NCBI GenBank assembly: GCA_910577435.1
Contig: CAJTLV010000004.1
Coordinates: 62,001-126,000 of the forward strand
Length of the DNA stretch: 64,000 nt
Reading direction: 5' to 3'
From: an uncultured Christensenella sp.
Lineage (GTDB): Bacteria; Bacillota; Clostridia; Christensenellales; Pumilibacteraceae
Shown: piece by piece, positions 34,055-42,589 of the stretch
How positions within the stretch are numbered: position 1 is the stretch's first letter
Layout: each line of letters begins with the position of its first letter
The notes under the pieces: generated by a model
What the model was told of the DNA's origin: nothing
The model's input: only the letters and a program-made list of their open reading frames with translations
The model's database searches: none
Program-made: the position numbers and the translations under genes

Positions 34055-34944
34055 TGGCGAACTGGGACAGACAATACCGCTTACGGGCGGGAGTAGAAGG
34101 AAGCAAGGGGTTTGAAATCGGTAAGCCCGACGAAAAGACTCGGCAGGCAATCCATATCAACTTTATGGTTGAGCGGAGCGATTCGACAACGCTCAATACG
34201 ACAAAGATAAAACTTTGGAATCTGAACAAAGAGCAGATTAACGTGTTAACGCAGTCGGGTTGTCAATTAAATCTGTCGGCTGGGTACGGCGCGTCAAGAC
34301 CTATCGTATTCAAGGGTACGGTATCTAACGTGCAGGAATCGCTTGATGGAGCGGATAGGCTTATAGAGATAGAAGCGGTAGACGGTTTCGCACAGTTGAG
34401 CGAGACCGTCGTTTCTATTTCTTACGGCGGCAAAATTGCGACGGCTAAAATCTTGCAGGATGCGGCCGCTAAACTCAATCTGCCGGTTACGTATTCCGCA
34501 ACGGCGCAGGAAATCCTTGAAAAGTCGTATTTTTCAAACGGTTACAGTTTTGTCGGCTATGCGCAGTATGTGCTTGACGACGTATGTAACAAAGCATCGC
34601 TTATGTGGTCGATACAAAACGGCGTTTTGCAAATCCGCAGAAAAAACGAAGGGGTTTCGACAGCGGTTCACAAACTCAACAAAGCAACGGGGCTTATTAA
34701 CATTCCGAAGCGAGTTTACAGTTCGCAGACGGCGAATACCGATACGTCTTCCGATACAACGGCAGATATGCTGTATGGCTATGAAATACAGTATTTTATG
34801 AACGGAGCAATCGGCATAGGCGATAGGGTATACGTAGAATCAAAAATCGTTACGGGTATGTTTATGGTTTCGAGCATCACGATTGAAGGCGACAATCTTG
34901 AAGGCAACTGGCAATGTACGGCCCAGATTACGGAGGTGGCATAA
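34054..34944 (+). CDS. Baseplate hub protein
   Basis: 296 residues. QYRLRAGVEGSKGFEIGKPD, IKLWNLNKEQINVLTQSGCQ, RLIEIEAVDGFAQL, then GDRVYVESKIVTGMFMVSSI match hub proteins of the gp27/gpD-like fold that hold the spike. Followed at once by the spike gene. Confidence 0.8.
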   Translation: MANWDRQYRLRAGVEGSKGFEIGKPDEKTRQAIHINFMVERSDSTTLNTTKIKLWNLNKEQINVLTQSGCQLNLSAGYGASRPIVFKGTVSNVQESLDGADRLIEIEAVDGFAQLSETVVSISYGGKIATAKILQDAAAKLNLPVTYSATAQEILEKSYFSNGYSFVGYAQYVLDDVCNKASLMWSIQNGVLQIRRKNEGVSTAVHKLNKATGLINIPKRVYSSQTANTDTSSDTTADMLYGYEIQYFMNGAIGIGDRVYVESKIVTGMFMVSSITIEGDNLEGNWQCTAQITEVA

Positions 34945-35486
34945 TGAGTGTACTTGATTTTGTTACGGAAGTTAAGGCTCTCGTAAAAGAACAGATTAAC
35001 AATATGCACACAGCTCTGCCGGGAGAGATTGTTTCGATAGATAAAAATGCTGGGCTTGTATCTGTAAAGCCGAAAGCGCAAATGCAGTTTTCAAATGGAA
35101 AGACATTGGAGTTTCCAATTATAAGCGGAGTTCCGATAGTTATGCCGCAAAGTGCAATTTCGCAATCGGCAATAGTTTTTCCCGTAAACGTTGGAGATCA
35201 ATGCTTACTTATATTTAGCGAGCAGGCATTGGATTACTGGTTTGAAACGGGGATGACTGCACCGCAAGTCAAATACGGACTGTCTGGAGCAATAGCAATC
35301 CCCGGACTGTTGCGGACGCAGACTGACGTTTTTAAGGAAGCGTTAGAGCGAGACGCGGTAATCATTAAACACAAAAACGCATCTATAACGCTGTCAAACG
35401 CAGGTATAGCCATTAGGGGCGATATTTCGGTAGAAGGTAACTTACTAATCAACGGCGAAATCAAAAGCGTTCCAGACGAAATTTAG
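34944..35486 (+). CDS. Gp138-type membrane-puncturing spike
   Basis: 180 residues from the ATG at 34944, overlapping the hub stop. TALPGEIVSIDKNAGLVSVK, IISGVPIVMPQSAIS, NVGDQCLLIFSEQALDYWFE are characteristic of Gp138 OB-fold spikes. The C-terminal end (ITLSNAGIAIRGDISVEG) is the beta-helical tip. Confidence 0.88.
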   Translation: MSVLDFVTEVKALVKEQINNMHTALPGEIVSIDKNAGLVSVKPKAQMQFSNGKTLEFPIISGVPIVMPQSAISQSAIVFPVNVGDQCLLIFSEQALDYWFETGMTAPQVKYGLSGAIAIPGLLRTQTDVFKEALERDAVIIKHKNASITLSNAGIAIRGDISVEGNLLINGEIKSVPDEI

Positions 35487-35509
35487 AAGCGATTTTCGCA
35501 GGAGGTTAT

Positions 35510-35863
35510 ATGAAGGATTTAAGACTTACCGAAGACGGGGATTTGTACGTTACAGAAGACGGGGATGTACAGTTTACCGATAGCGTTTTGCAGGCTATCA
35601 AAATTCGTTTGAAATGGTTTCTCGGAGAATGGCGTATCAATACAACTTACGGTATGCCGTACTACGATGAAGTTTTTATAAAGAATCCCAGCACGGCGCT
35701 TATTGAAGACAGGGTGCGAACGGAGATACTTTCCGTTGACGGGGTTCAGGCGGTGGAAAGCATTAGCGTGGTTATAGATAAGCCCACGCGGGTGGCCGCC
35801 ATTCACTTTACCGTCGTTGCAAACGACGAAATAATTGACGAGGAGGTAAAGGTCAATGTCTGA
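35510..35863 (+). CDS. Baseplate wedge protein, gp25/gpW-like
   Basis: 117 residues. VQFTDSVLQAIKIRLKWFLG, EWRINTTYGMPYYDEV and RTEILSVDGVQAVESISV match the gp25/DUF2634 wedge family. It is followed by baseplate J with an 8-base overlap, the standard pairing. Confidence 0.88.
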   Translation: MKDLRLTEDGDLYVTEDGDVQFTDSVLQAIKIRLKWFLGEWRINTTYGMPYYDEVFIKNPSTALIEDRVRTEILSVDGVQAVESISVVIDKPTRVAAIHFTVVANDEIIDEEVKVNV

Positions 35864-37322
35864 TTACGGCGTTACCAAAAACGGATTTGTCCGTAAGCGA
35901 TACGATACGATATATTCGGAATTGCAGGGCGATATAAAAGACGGCTTGGGTATTGATGTTTCAATTAACCCGAAATCGTTTTTTAATGTCCTGCTTTCGT
36001 CCGTTGCGGACAAATTGGCGGTCGCGTGGGAGTTGGCGGAAATGGTGTATTACAGTCATTATCCTGCCACCGCAGAAGGCATCAATCTTGATTATGCCTG
36101 TCAGTTTGGCGGGCTAACGAGAGAAGAAGGTTCTAAAACAAAGTACAGCATTCTATGTACGGGAACGGACGGAACGGCTATTCCTGCAGGAACGCGCATA
36201 GCATCAACGACATCGCCGCAGGTTTTCTTTTCAACAGCGGAAGACAATACCATTTCGAGATCGTCTTGCAATAGCGCAACAATTCGCGTTATGCAAGTTG
36301 CCGGCGAGCTGCATTATACGGTCTATCTTGACGATACGGCATACACGTATTTAAGCAAGACGGAAGACGATAAAATGGCTATTCTCAACGGCTTGAAAGA
36401 AACAATAACCGATGAGAATTTTACGGTCGGCATCGACGAAAAAGACGAGTTCCTTGTGATTACGAGCAAGAACAAGTATTTAAGCCATTCGATTGATATG
36501 ACGGAGAATTTATCGACGGAAGAAGTTACGTCGATTATCGTATTCGATTCGGAAGAGTATAAACGTATTCAACTCACGGAAGGTGCGATTACGGAAATCA
36601 TCACATCGACGGCAGGTTTTAAGAAATGCACGAACCTTGCAATACCTGTTTACGGCAGGGAACGCGAAACAGACATTGAATTGCGTCAATCTTATGCGGC
36701 GAAGCAATCTTACCGCTCGGCAACAATGCTTGAAAGTATAACGAGCGCGATTATGAACAACGTCAAGGAAGTTTCCAGCGCGGTTGCGTTTGAGAACGAC
36801 ACGGACTTGAAGGACAGCGACGGTAGGCCGCCGCACTCGATTGAAGTTGTCGTTGACGGCGGGAACGATGCGGAAATCGCGCAACAGATTTTGCTCTACA
36901 AAGCGGCGGGCATCCAGACATACGGAAGTATTGCGGTTGACGTTCCGAGTTCATTCGGGAACGCAACGATAGCGGTCAAGTTCAATAGACCGTCTGCCGT
37001 TTATGTTTGGTTAAAAGTATCTATCGTAAAAAATCCCGATGAAGCAATGCCGCCGAACTACGAAGCATTGGTAAAAGAAACGATAATGAGTTATGCGGAG
37101 AAAATAACCGCAGGCGAGAACATTGTCATTCAGAAAGTGATCGCGCCCATTAACGTGGCTGTTTCGGGCATTGCCTATATTTCGATTAAAGCGTTCACTT
37201 CAACCGATGCAAGCACAACGCCGGCTGACAGCGATTATACGCTTACTTACATTACGGTAACGCCGCGACAGAAAGCGTATTTCGACGAAAGCAGAATAGA
37301 GGTGGAAGTCGATGAAAATTAA
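35856..37322 (+). CDS. Baseplate J-like protein
   Basis: 488 residues. GFVRKRYDTIYSELQGDIKD at the start, LDYACQFGGLTREEGSKTKY, GTAIPAGTRIAS, and RSATMLESITSAIMNNVKEV are J-family blocks. It forms the baseplate periphery that links fibres to the sheath. Confidence 0.92.
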   Translation: MSDYGVTKNGFVRKRYDTIYSELQGDIKDGLGIDVSINPKSFFNVLLSSVADKLAVAWELAEMVYYSHYPATAEGINLDYACQFGGLTREEGSKTKYSILCTGTDGTAIPAGTRIASTTSPQVFFSTAEDNTISRSSCNSATIRVMQVAGELHYTVYLDDTAYTYLSKTEDDKMAILNGLKETITDENFTVGIDEKDEFLVITSKNKYLSHSIDMTENLSTEEVTSIIVFDSEEYKRIQLTEGAITEIITSTAGFKKCTNLAIPVYGRERETDIELRQSYAAKQSYRSATMLESITSAIMNNVKEVSSAVAFENDTDLKDSDGRPPHSIEVVVDGGNDAEIAQQILLYKAAGIQTYGSIAVDVPSSFGNATIAVKFNRPSAVYVWLKVSIVKNPDEAMPPNYEALVKETIMSYAEKITAGENIVIQKVIAPINVAVSGIAYISIKAFTSTDASTTPADSDYTLTYITVTPRQKAYFDESRIEVEVDEN

Positions 37323-37959
37323 CGGTATAGAAGCAGATCTGCTCGAACAGTTCAGGGGCAGACCGAACACGGCGGCGCTTTGCGCGGCGGTCAATCGTCA
37401 ACTCAACGAACTTGCGGAAGTTTTCGGGCAGATAGCGTTCAATACCGATATTGACACGGCGATAGGAAAGCAGTTGGATTATATAGGCGACATCGTAGGA
37501 CTGACAAGAGCCGAAGCGGGGTTGCTGTGCGGTCAATCTGTTTACTATGAGCCTGTCGATGATGAACGGTACAGACGCTATCTGAAATATAAGGCGTTTC
37601 AAAATTCCAGCGACGGCACGTATTATTCGCTCGTGAAAGCAATGCAGACCATTCTCGGAGGCGGGTCGAAAATAGATTACACGGAAGATGAGAATTTTCC
37701 TGCAACAATCATTTTCGATATTAACACTGGCGGGTCAAATGAACTGTCTTTGAGCGGTATACCGCCGATAAAACCTGCCGGCGTAAGCGTAGAGTACAAA
37801 GTAGACACCAGAAGCACGATTGAATTATCGCATAAAATCAGGTACTACATCGGCGGCGTGGCTTGCGGAACGCTCTACTGTGGGCAATACCCGTCAGATA
37901 AGCCGTTCCCGCGTTGCGGCGGATGGCATTGCGGGGAATATCCGCCAAAAGGAATTTAG
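37312..37959 (+). CDS. Tail protein, DUF2612/P2 gpI-like
   Basis: 215 residues, starting inside baseplate J. TDIDTAIGKQLDYIGDIVGL, RYLKYKAFQNSSDGTYYSL and GVSVEYKVDT fit the DUF2612 tail protein that joins baseplate and fibre. The C-terminus is Cys/Gly-rich (GTLYCGQYPSDKPFPRCGGW). Confidence 0.85.
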   Translation: MKINGIEADLLEQFRGRPNTAALCAAVNRQLNELAEVFGQIAFNTDIDTAIGKQLDYIGDIVGLTRAEAGLLCGQSVYYEPVDDERYRRYLKYKAFQNSSDGTYYSLVKAMQTILGGGSKIDYTEDENFPATIIFDINTGGSNELSLSGIPPIKPAGVSVEYKVDTRSTIELSHKIRYYIGGVACGTLYCGQYPSDKPFPRCGGWHCGEYPPKGI

Positions 37960-37968
37960 GAGGTATCT

Positions 37969-38280
37969 ATGGGATTATTCACACAAGATTTTTTGGCAGA
38001 ACGGCGAAGCGAGTTTATGGCGCTTATCGACAAGTTTGAGTACGAAATCAACGGCGGCGAAAAATGGCTTACGGCCACAGAACGAAGTCGGCAGATAGTC
38101 GGAAACTATATACGGTTCACTTTGCTGTTTCCGAACGTATTGCAGTCCGATTACAGCATTACGGCGATACGCATTATCGACGTAAACGGAAAAGAAATAG
38201 CGCGGCGCGATTTGAGTGTAAATGTCAACTCAATTCAGTCCGTGCTTTTTGTTTTAAGCATTTCTTATCAGGAGGTTTAA
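37969..38280 (+). CDS. Tail-associated protein, unknown
   Basis: 103 residues with SD GGAGG. Helical first half (AERRSEFMALIDKFEYEING), beta-rich second half. It lies between the gpI-like and tail-fibre genes, so a fibre or baseplate connector role is plausible. No family recognised. Confidence 0.6.
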   Translation: MGLFTQDFLAERRSEFMALIDKFEYEINGGEKWLTATERSRQIVGNYIRFTLLFPNVLQSDYSITAIRIIDVNGKEIARRDLSVNVNSIQSVLFVLSISYQEV

Positions 38281-38281
38281 T

Positions 38282-39745
38282 ATGACAGAAGAAATTAAGC
38301 AACAGGCAGAAGAGGAATCGACCTACAAAAAGCAAACGTGGGTAGATCACTTCGTAGATGAAGAAGGATTTGTTGTTCAGCAGGGTACCGCTATGGATGC
38401 CCTGCATTTTAATCATATCGAAGACGGAATCGGCGCGGCTCACGATTTGATAGCGGAAGAAAAACAAACGCGTACCGAAGAAAATACCGCCGTAACGGAG
38501 CGGCTCGATAATCTTGAAGACGGTACGAGGATGGCTGGGACGGCCGCTAAAACACAGAAAGCGCTTCGCATTGGAGATGTGGAATTTGACGGTAGCACGG
38601 AGAAAACCATTAGCGCAAAGGACGGCATTGAAATCACGGCCGGAGAAATCAAACACACGAACGCTATCGAAGCGGGAACGACTGTCGGCGGTAGCGGAGC
38701 AAAAGAGTTCGGTGGAACGATTGATATTCCGTCTGTAACCTACGACGCGCAGGGACACGTTACAGGAAAAGACAAGACCACCGTTACGCTTCCGTCAAAT
38801 GATGCAACTACGTCAAAGCACGGATTGATGAGCGCGTCAGACAAGACAAAACTTAATGGGATTGAAACGGGAGCGCAGAAGAACACGATAACAGGAATCA
38901 AGGGCGCGAAGGAAAGTTCATACAGAACAGGAAACGTCAACATTACGTTGCAGAACATTCTCGGCAGTACGCCGATAGGCGATGACTTTACTGGAATTTA
39001 CTACAACGGAAGTACATTTGTAACGCAGAACCCGTCGTTACAATCTACAAGTTGGTCGAAAATTGCGGAACTTTCTGCCGCAGGAAAAGCGAAAAAAGCG
39101 TTCAGTATAGGAGACGAGAAGACGGTAACGCTTACGACAGGCGAAACGATAACGCTTGTCATACTTGGCTTCGACCACGATGAAAAGACGGGCGGCGGCA
39201 AGGCAGGCATTACGTTCGGAATGAAAGATTTGCTTAATACGTCGTACCCGATGAATGCGTCAAGCACAAACGCAGGCGGATGGAATGAGTCGAAAATGAG
39301 AACGGAGACAATGGCTACGCTCTTATCGCAACTTCCGTCTGATTTAAGAAATGTGATTAAAGCGGTTAACAAGAAAGCAACAGCAGGGAATCAAGGTACA
39401 TCGCTCACAGCTTCGAGCGATAAACTTTGGCTGTTTGCGGCGGCAGAACTGTGGTCGAAAACTGCAATAGAAAATAGCGCATCAAGCGACTTAAAAAATA
39501 ATGCTGCCGCTTACAACGGAGAAGGAACGCAGTACGAGTATTTCAAGAATACGGTAGGAGATGCGGAACCGAACAATAGTTGCTCGGCTTTGGTTAAGCG
39601 CAAGAACGGCTCTACGGACGGCTGGTGGCTTCGTTCCCCGTACGTCGGTAGTGCCGCCATCTTCCGCCTTGTCAGCAGCTATGGCGGCGTCGGCTACAGC
39701 AGTGCTGGCATCGCCTACGGCGTGTGCTTCGGCTTTTGCGTGTAA
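38282..39745 (+). CDS. Tail fibre with DGR-diversified C-terminal domain (target 1)
   Basis: 487 residues. The N-terminal ~70 residues (TAMDALHFNHIEDGIGAAHD) are typical of baseplate-attached fibres. A repetitive fibre middle follows, with a TTSKHGLMSASDKTKLNGIE collar-like block (about 180-200). The C-terminal ~225 residues form a DUF6273-type domain starting near FSIGDEKTVTLTTGETITLV. VR1 encodes residues 442-487 (WWLRSPYV ... GVCFGFCV). In known DGR targets this end is a C-type-lectin-like ligand-binding site. This is therefore the likely receptor-binding protein. Confidence 0.92.
   Translation: MTEEIKQQAEEESTYKKQTWVDHFVDEEGFVVQQGTAMDALHFNHIEDGIGAAHDLIAEEKQTRTEENTAVTERLDNLEDGTRMAGTAAKTQKALRIGDVEFDGSTEKTISAKDGIEITAGEIKHTNAIEAGTTVGGSGAKEFGGTIDIPSVTYDAQGHVTGKDKTTVTLPSNDATTSKHGLMSASDKTKLNGIETGAQKNTITGIKGAKESSYRTGNVNITLQNILGSTPIGDDFTGIYYNGSTFVTQNPSLQSTSWSKIAELSAAGKAKKAFSIGDEKTVTLTTGETITLVILGFDHDEKTGGGKAGITFGMKDLLNTSYPMNASSTNAGGWNESKMRTETMATLLSQLPSDLRNVIKAVNKKATAGNQGTSLTASSDKLWLFAAAELWSKTAIENSASSDLKNNAAAYNGEGTQYEYFKNTVGDAEPNNSCSALVKRKNGSTDGWWLRSPYVGSAAIFRLVSSYGGVGYSSAGIAYGVCFGFCV
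39607..39743 (+). repeat. DGR variable repeat VR1
   Basis: Aligned base by base with the TR (40606-40738 against 39607-39739, same length, no gaps), VR1 differs at 20 positions, all adenines in the TR (to G, T, and in places two per AAC codon); no C, G or T of the TR differs. A GC-rich 3' part (CTACGGCGTGTGCTTCGGC) is identical in TR, VR1 and VR2, as expected for the initiation-of-mutagenic-homing end. Confidence 0.95.
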
Positions 39746-39759
39746 TCCAGAATCATATA

Positions 39760-39785
39760 CTCTGCGCCCCTGTGTGGGCGCAGAG
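39760..39785 (+). other. Hairpin downstream of VR1
   Basis: A perfect 10-bp stem CTCTGCGCCC / GGGCGCAGAG with loop CTGTGT, starting 14 nt after the fibre stop. No T-tract follows, so an intrinsic terminator is unlikely. Hairpins just downstream of VR are known to promote DGR retrohoming in Bordetella phage; the equivalent hairpin follows VR2. Confidence 0.8.
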
Positions 39786-39817
39786 ATAAAAATAATCGAA
39801 AAGAGAGGTAAAGAATT

Positions 39818-40132
39818 ATGGTCTATAATTTTGTGGCAACGCCGCAAAACAACGGTAAAGACGAACTCATTGCGACGGCGCTCAATGGCGAAGCATACAG
39901 CGAGAATAACAGACTGCATATCAAAAATGCAGAATGGCATCTGATATACAAATATGACGGCTCGCCGATTGGCTGGTATGCGAGAAACGTCAAAACAAAC
40001 GACGACGTGTATCTCGGTTCGGGCGCAAGTCCGTCCATTGTGCTTGAAACGCTTACGGTCAAAAACGAAGAGTTTTGGAACTCATTGTTATGCCCGGAAG
40101 CAGAAGAAATTGCGGAGGAAGGAAGTGAGTAA
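39818..40132 (+). CDS. Protein between tail fibre and Avd, unknown
   Basis: 104 residues with SD GAGAGG. Mixed alpha/beta (RLHIKNAEWHLIYKYDGSPI, then GWYARNVKTNDDVYLGSGAS) with an acidic tail. It overlaps avd by one base. Position suggests a fibre-assembly factor or DGR accessory; no family recognised. Confidence 0.6.
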   Translation: MVYNFVATPQNNGKDELIATALNGEAYSENNRLHIKNAEWHLIYKYDGSPIGWYARNVKTNDDVYLGSGASPSIVLETLTVKNEEFWNSLLCPEAEEIAEEGSE

Positions 40133-40566
40133 TGTCAGTACCAAAATACAGACGTAACGAAAGTCCTATGCAGTTTCTTGATACAGCGCGGGAACTTGAA
40201 ATTTATACCATACAGCGATGTGCGAATTTCCCGAAGCGGTATATGTTCTTGATAACGAAGGAACTTATAGACTTATCAAGGTCAATCTATAATAATGTAA
40301 AATCGGCAAATAGCGTCTATCCTACAAATAAGGAAGAGTCGCAAATCAGAGTAAATTTTCTCATTCAGGCGGTCTGCGATCTGCAATGTCTTGCGTCGCA
40401 ATTAGATATTGCGAAAGGAATTGTTGAACATAACGACAAAGACAAAGCAATTAAACCTACCGTTTGGGAGCAATGGGCAAGACTGATTTCGACTGAACTG
40501 AAATTAGTAGTGGCTCTCAAAAAGAGCCTGCAAGGAAAGTATAATCTCGAACCCAAACCCGAATAA
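40132..40566 (+). CDS. avd: DGR accessory variability determinant (Avd)
   Basis: 144 residues, starting on the last base of the preceding stop. The sequence PMQFLDTARELEIYTIQRCA, NFPKRYMFLITKELIDLSRS and AVCDLQCLASQLDIAKGIVE is the four-helix-bundle Avd/S23-like family. Avd forms a basic pentamer that binds the DGR reverse transcriptase and TR RNA and is needed for cDNA synthesis. It lies 37 bp upstream of the TR. Confidence 0.93.
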   Translation: MSVPKYRRNESPMQFLDTARELEIYTIQRCANFPKRYMFLITKELIDLSRSIYNNVKSANSVYPTNKEESQIRVNFLIQAVCDLQCLASQLDIAKGIVEHNDKDKAIKPTVWEQWARLISTELKLVVALKKSLQGKYNLEPKPE

Positions 40567-40603
40567 GAATTTGTCATAGGTTACATACCGTTATTATTGT
40601 CTG

Positions 40604-40742
40604 GGCGGCTCTACGAACAACTGGTGGCTTCGTTCCCCGTACATCGGTAATACCACCAACTTCCGCCTTGTCAACAACAATGGCAACGTCAACAACAACA
40701 ATGCTGGCAACACCTACGGCGTGTGCTTCGGCTTTTGCATAT
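40604..40742 (+). repeat. DGR template repeat (TR)
   Basis: A 139-bp non-coding copy of the VR sequences between avd and the reverse transcriptase. Where the VRs encode diverse residues, the TR has AAC/AAT/ACC codons (conceptually NN, IGNTTN, NNNGNVNNNN). It has no start codon and reads into FGFCILY at the 3' end where both VRs have FGFCV-stop. It would be transcribed, copied with adenine-specific errors and pasted into VR1 or VR2. Confidence 0.97.
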
Positions 40743-40955
40743 TGTATAGGCTCGACAAAGTAACTCATTCAAAGAATGAAGCGAAATCAATGCCTTTGCA
40801 AAAGGGGTGTGTGACCTTTCCGTAAGGATAAATGGGTCCTCCGATATAGGTGACTGGACGCTTCTTGCATTGCGAGATAAATGGCGAAACTCGTTTAATA
40901 GTCATACATTATGCAGCCTACTTCGCTTAATCTGGCTGTACGGAGTGATATTATT
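40743..40955 (+). ncRNA. TR-to-RT spacer, candidate structured DGR RNA
   Basis: 213 nt with no gene. In Bordetella phage DGR the RNA between TR and the RT gene is required for priming and Avd-RT binding. Here the stretch contains short self-complementary parts (CATTCAAAGAATG at 40768-40780; GGTGTGTGACC near 40806). No fold could be computed. The RNA role is inferred from architecture. Confidence 0.55.
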
Positions 40956-42245
40956 ATGAACAGTAAAGAGCGACACGAACTCCGCTACCGACGACGCAAG
41001 GCGCGACGTGAAGAAAAGAAACGTAGCCTTGCAGAACAGTACGGAGATTTCGACAAAGTATTTACCTTTGAGAACCTATACGCGGCATACAAGGGATGCT
41101 GCAAAGGTGTAGGGTGGAAGGCAAGTACGCAACGGTACAAAGCGAACGTCCTGCTCAATGTGGTTGATACGCTCGACCTGTTAAAGAGTGGCAAGTTCAA
41201 AAGCAAAGGGTTTTACGAGTTCGATATTATAGAACGTGGGAAGGAACGCCACATTAAAAGCGTTCACATCAGCGAGCGGGTAGTCCAGAGATGTCTCTGC
41301 GATTACTCGCTCGTTCCCATATTTAGCAATTCGTTTATCTACGACAACGGAGCCTGTATGAAAGACAAAGGAATAGACTTTGCAGTAAACAGGCTTATCG
41401 TTCATTTACAGCGGCATTACCGAAAGTACGGCAATAACGGTTATGCGCTGGTATTTGATTTTTCTAAATATTTCGACAGTATCAATCACGATAAGTTGAA
41501 GTCGATTATAGACGATAGTTACCCAGACAAGCGTTTGGCAGCATTTATCAAGCGTTTGGTGGACGATTTCGGCGGAGAGAAGGGGTTGGGTCTTGGCAGT
41601 CAAATATCGCAAGTCTCGGCGCTTCGCTTTCCGAATCGGTTAGATCACTATGTGAAAGAAGTTTTACATATCAAAGGTTACGGTCGCTATATGGACGACG
41701 GCTATATGTTACACCATAGCAAAGAGCATCTGCAGAAATGCCTTGCGGATTTGCGCGAAATCTGTGCCTGTCTCGGAATAAGACTGAACGAAAAGAAAAC
41801 GCAGATTATTAAAATATCTCGCGGTATTACGCTACGTGCAAAAAAGAAATTGTATCGCGGCGTTGTCTTTTTGAAACGTAAGGTCTTTTTGTCGAATACG
41901 GGTAAAGTTATTGTTATTCCAGCGAGAAAGGGAATTGTAAAGGAACGCAGGAAGTTGAAGAAGTTGAAAATCAAATTCGATGCCGGCGAAAGAGAATTTT
42001 TCGACATTAAGCAATCTTACAATTCGTGGCGCGGACACATCAAGCATTGCAACGCAAAACGAACCTTGAAACGTATGGATAGATTATTTTACGAACTATT
42101 TTATAAGGAGACGAGTATGGAGGAGCCTGTTATTACAATAGAGAATATCTGTCAAGCCTGTGAAAAAGGGCCGTGCGAACAGCCCTGCGAATTATGGTAC
42201 AAATGCCTTGAAGGAACTATTATCAAACCGGAGGATTTAGAATGA
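40956..42245 (+). CDS. DGR reverse transcriptase (with in-frame Cys-rich tail)
   Basis: 429 residues from the ATG at 40956 (CGGAGTGA upstream; the in-frame ATG at 40911 lacks a ribosome site). RT motifs: FDFSKYFDSI (about 167-176), the DGR signature LGSQISQ (213-219, in place of the usual QGxxxSP) and YMDD (245-248). The basic N-terminus (RYRRRKARREEKKR) may bind RNA. The core appears to end near RMDRLFYELFYKE, and the last ~42 residues are Cys-rich and may be a fused cistron. It copies the TR RNA, misincorporating at adenines. Confidence 0.95.
   Translation: MNSKERHELRYRRRKARREEKKRSLAEQYGDFDKVFTFENLYAAYKGCCKGVGWKASTQRYKANVLLNVVDTLDLLKSGKFKSKGFYEFDIIERGKERHIKSVHISERVVQRCLCDYSLVPIFSNSFIYDNGACMKDKGIDFAVNRLIVHLQRHYRKYGNNGYALVFDFSKYFDSINHDKLKSIIDDSYPDKRLAAFIKRLVDDFGGEKGLGLGSQISQVSALRFPNRLDHYVKEVLHIKGYGRYMDDGYMLHHSKEHLQKCLADLREICACLGIRLNEKKTQIIKISRGITLRAKKKLYRGVVFLKRKVFLSNTGKVIVIPARKGIVKERRKLKKLKIKFDAGEREFFDIKQSYNSWRGHIKHCNAKRTLKRMDRLFYELFYKETSMEEPVITIENICQACEKGPCEQPCELWYKCLEGTIIKPEDLE
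42117..42245 (+). CDS. Possible internal cistron: small Cys-rich protein fused to RT
   Basis: 42 residues in the RT frame starting at an ATG with AAGGAG 8 bases upstream, which would make MEEPVITIENICQACEKGPC and then PCELWYKCLEG. The cysteine spacing is zinc-knuckle-like. The strong internal ribosome site suggests it can be made separately, and that RT and this gene became fused by loss of a stop. Confidence 0.45.
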   Translation: MEEPVITIENICQACEKGPCEQPCELWYKCLEGTIIKPEDLE

Positions 42246-42589
42246 CTGTCAGCATTATTACGAGCATTATAGTGTGGGCAATTACGGGAGCGCTCGGCGC
42301 TTTCACGACCTATTTGGGAATGAGGTATAAAAAAGTGACGCGAGAAAACAACGCTTTGAAAAATGGTATGCAAAGTCTTTTGCGAAACAATATCATAGAC
42401 GCGCACGACAAATATATGAAAAAGAAATATTGTCCGATTTATGCAAAAGAGTCTTTGACGAAGACGTATGATTCATACCACGCACTGGGCGGAAACGGTG
42501 TCGTTACAAAATTGTATAACGATATTATGGCTTTGCCGGAGGAGCCGCCCGAACCGAGAAGAAAAAAGTCAGGAGGTAATGAAATATGA
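42242..42589 (+). CDS. Single-pass membrane protein of the lysis region
   Basis: 115 residues, start overlapping the RT stop by ATGA. One N-terminal transmembrane segment (about 5-28, IITSIIVWAITGALGAFTTY), then a basic, helical cytoplasmic part. Two membrane genes in a row after the fibre genes suggest holin or holin-accessory function. Overlaps the next gene by 4 bases. Confidence 0.6.
   Translation: MTVSIITSIIVWAITGALGAFTTYLGMRYKKVTRENNALKNGMQSLLRNNIIDAHDKYMKKKYCPIYAKESLTKTYDSYHALGGNGVVTKLYNDIMALPEEPPEPRRKKSGGNEI

Noticed and set aside
39760..39785. VR1 hairpin as an intrinsic terminator
   Set aside because: No T-tract follows, and the next gene starts 32 bases later; a DGR hairpin fits better.
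40604..40742. Adenine-rich AAC repeats read as a CRISPR or simple repeat
   Set aside because: There are no regularly spaced repeats; the stretch aligns end to end with two gene 3' ends and is explained as a DGR template.
40574..40768. Small minus-strand frame across the TR
   Set aside because: Shadow of the template; similar antisense frames appear over VR1 and VR2.
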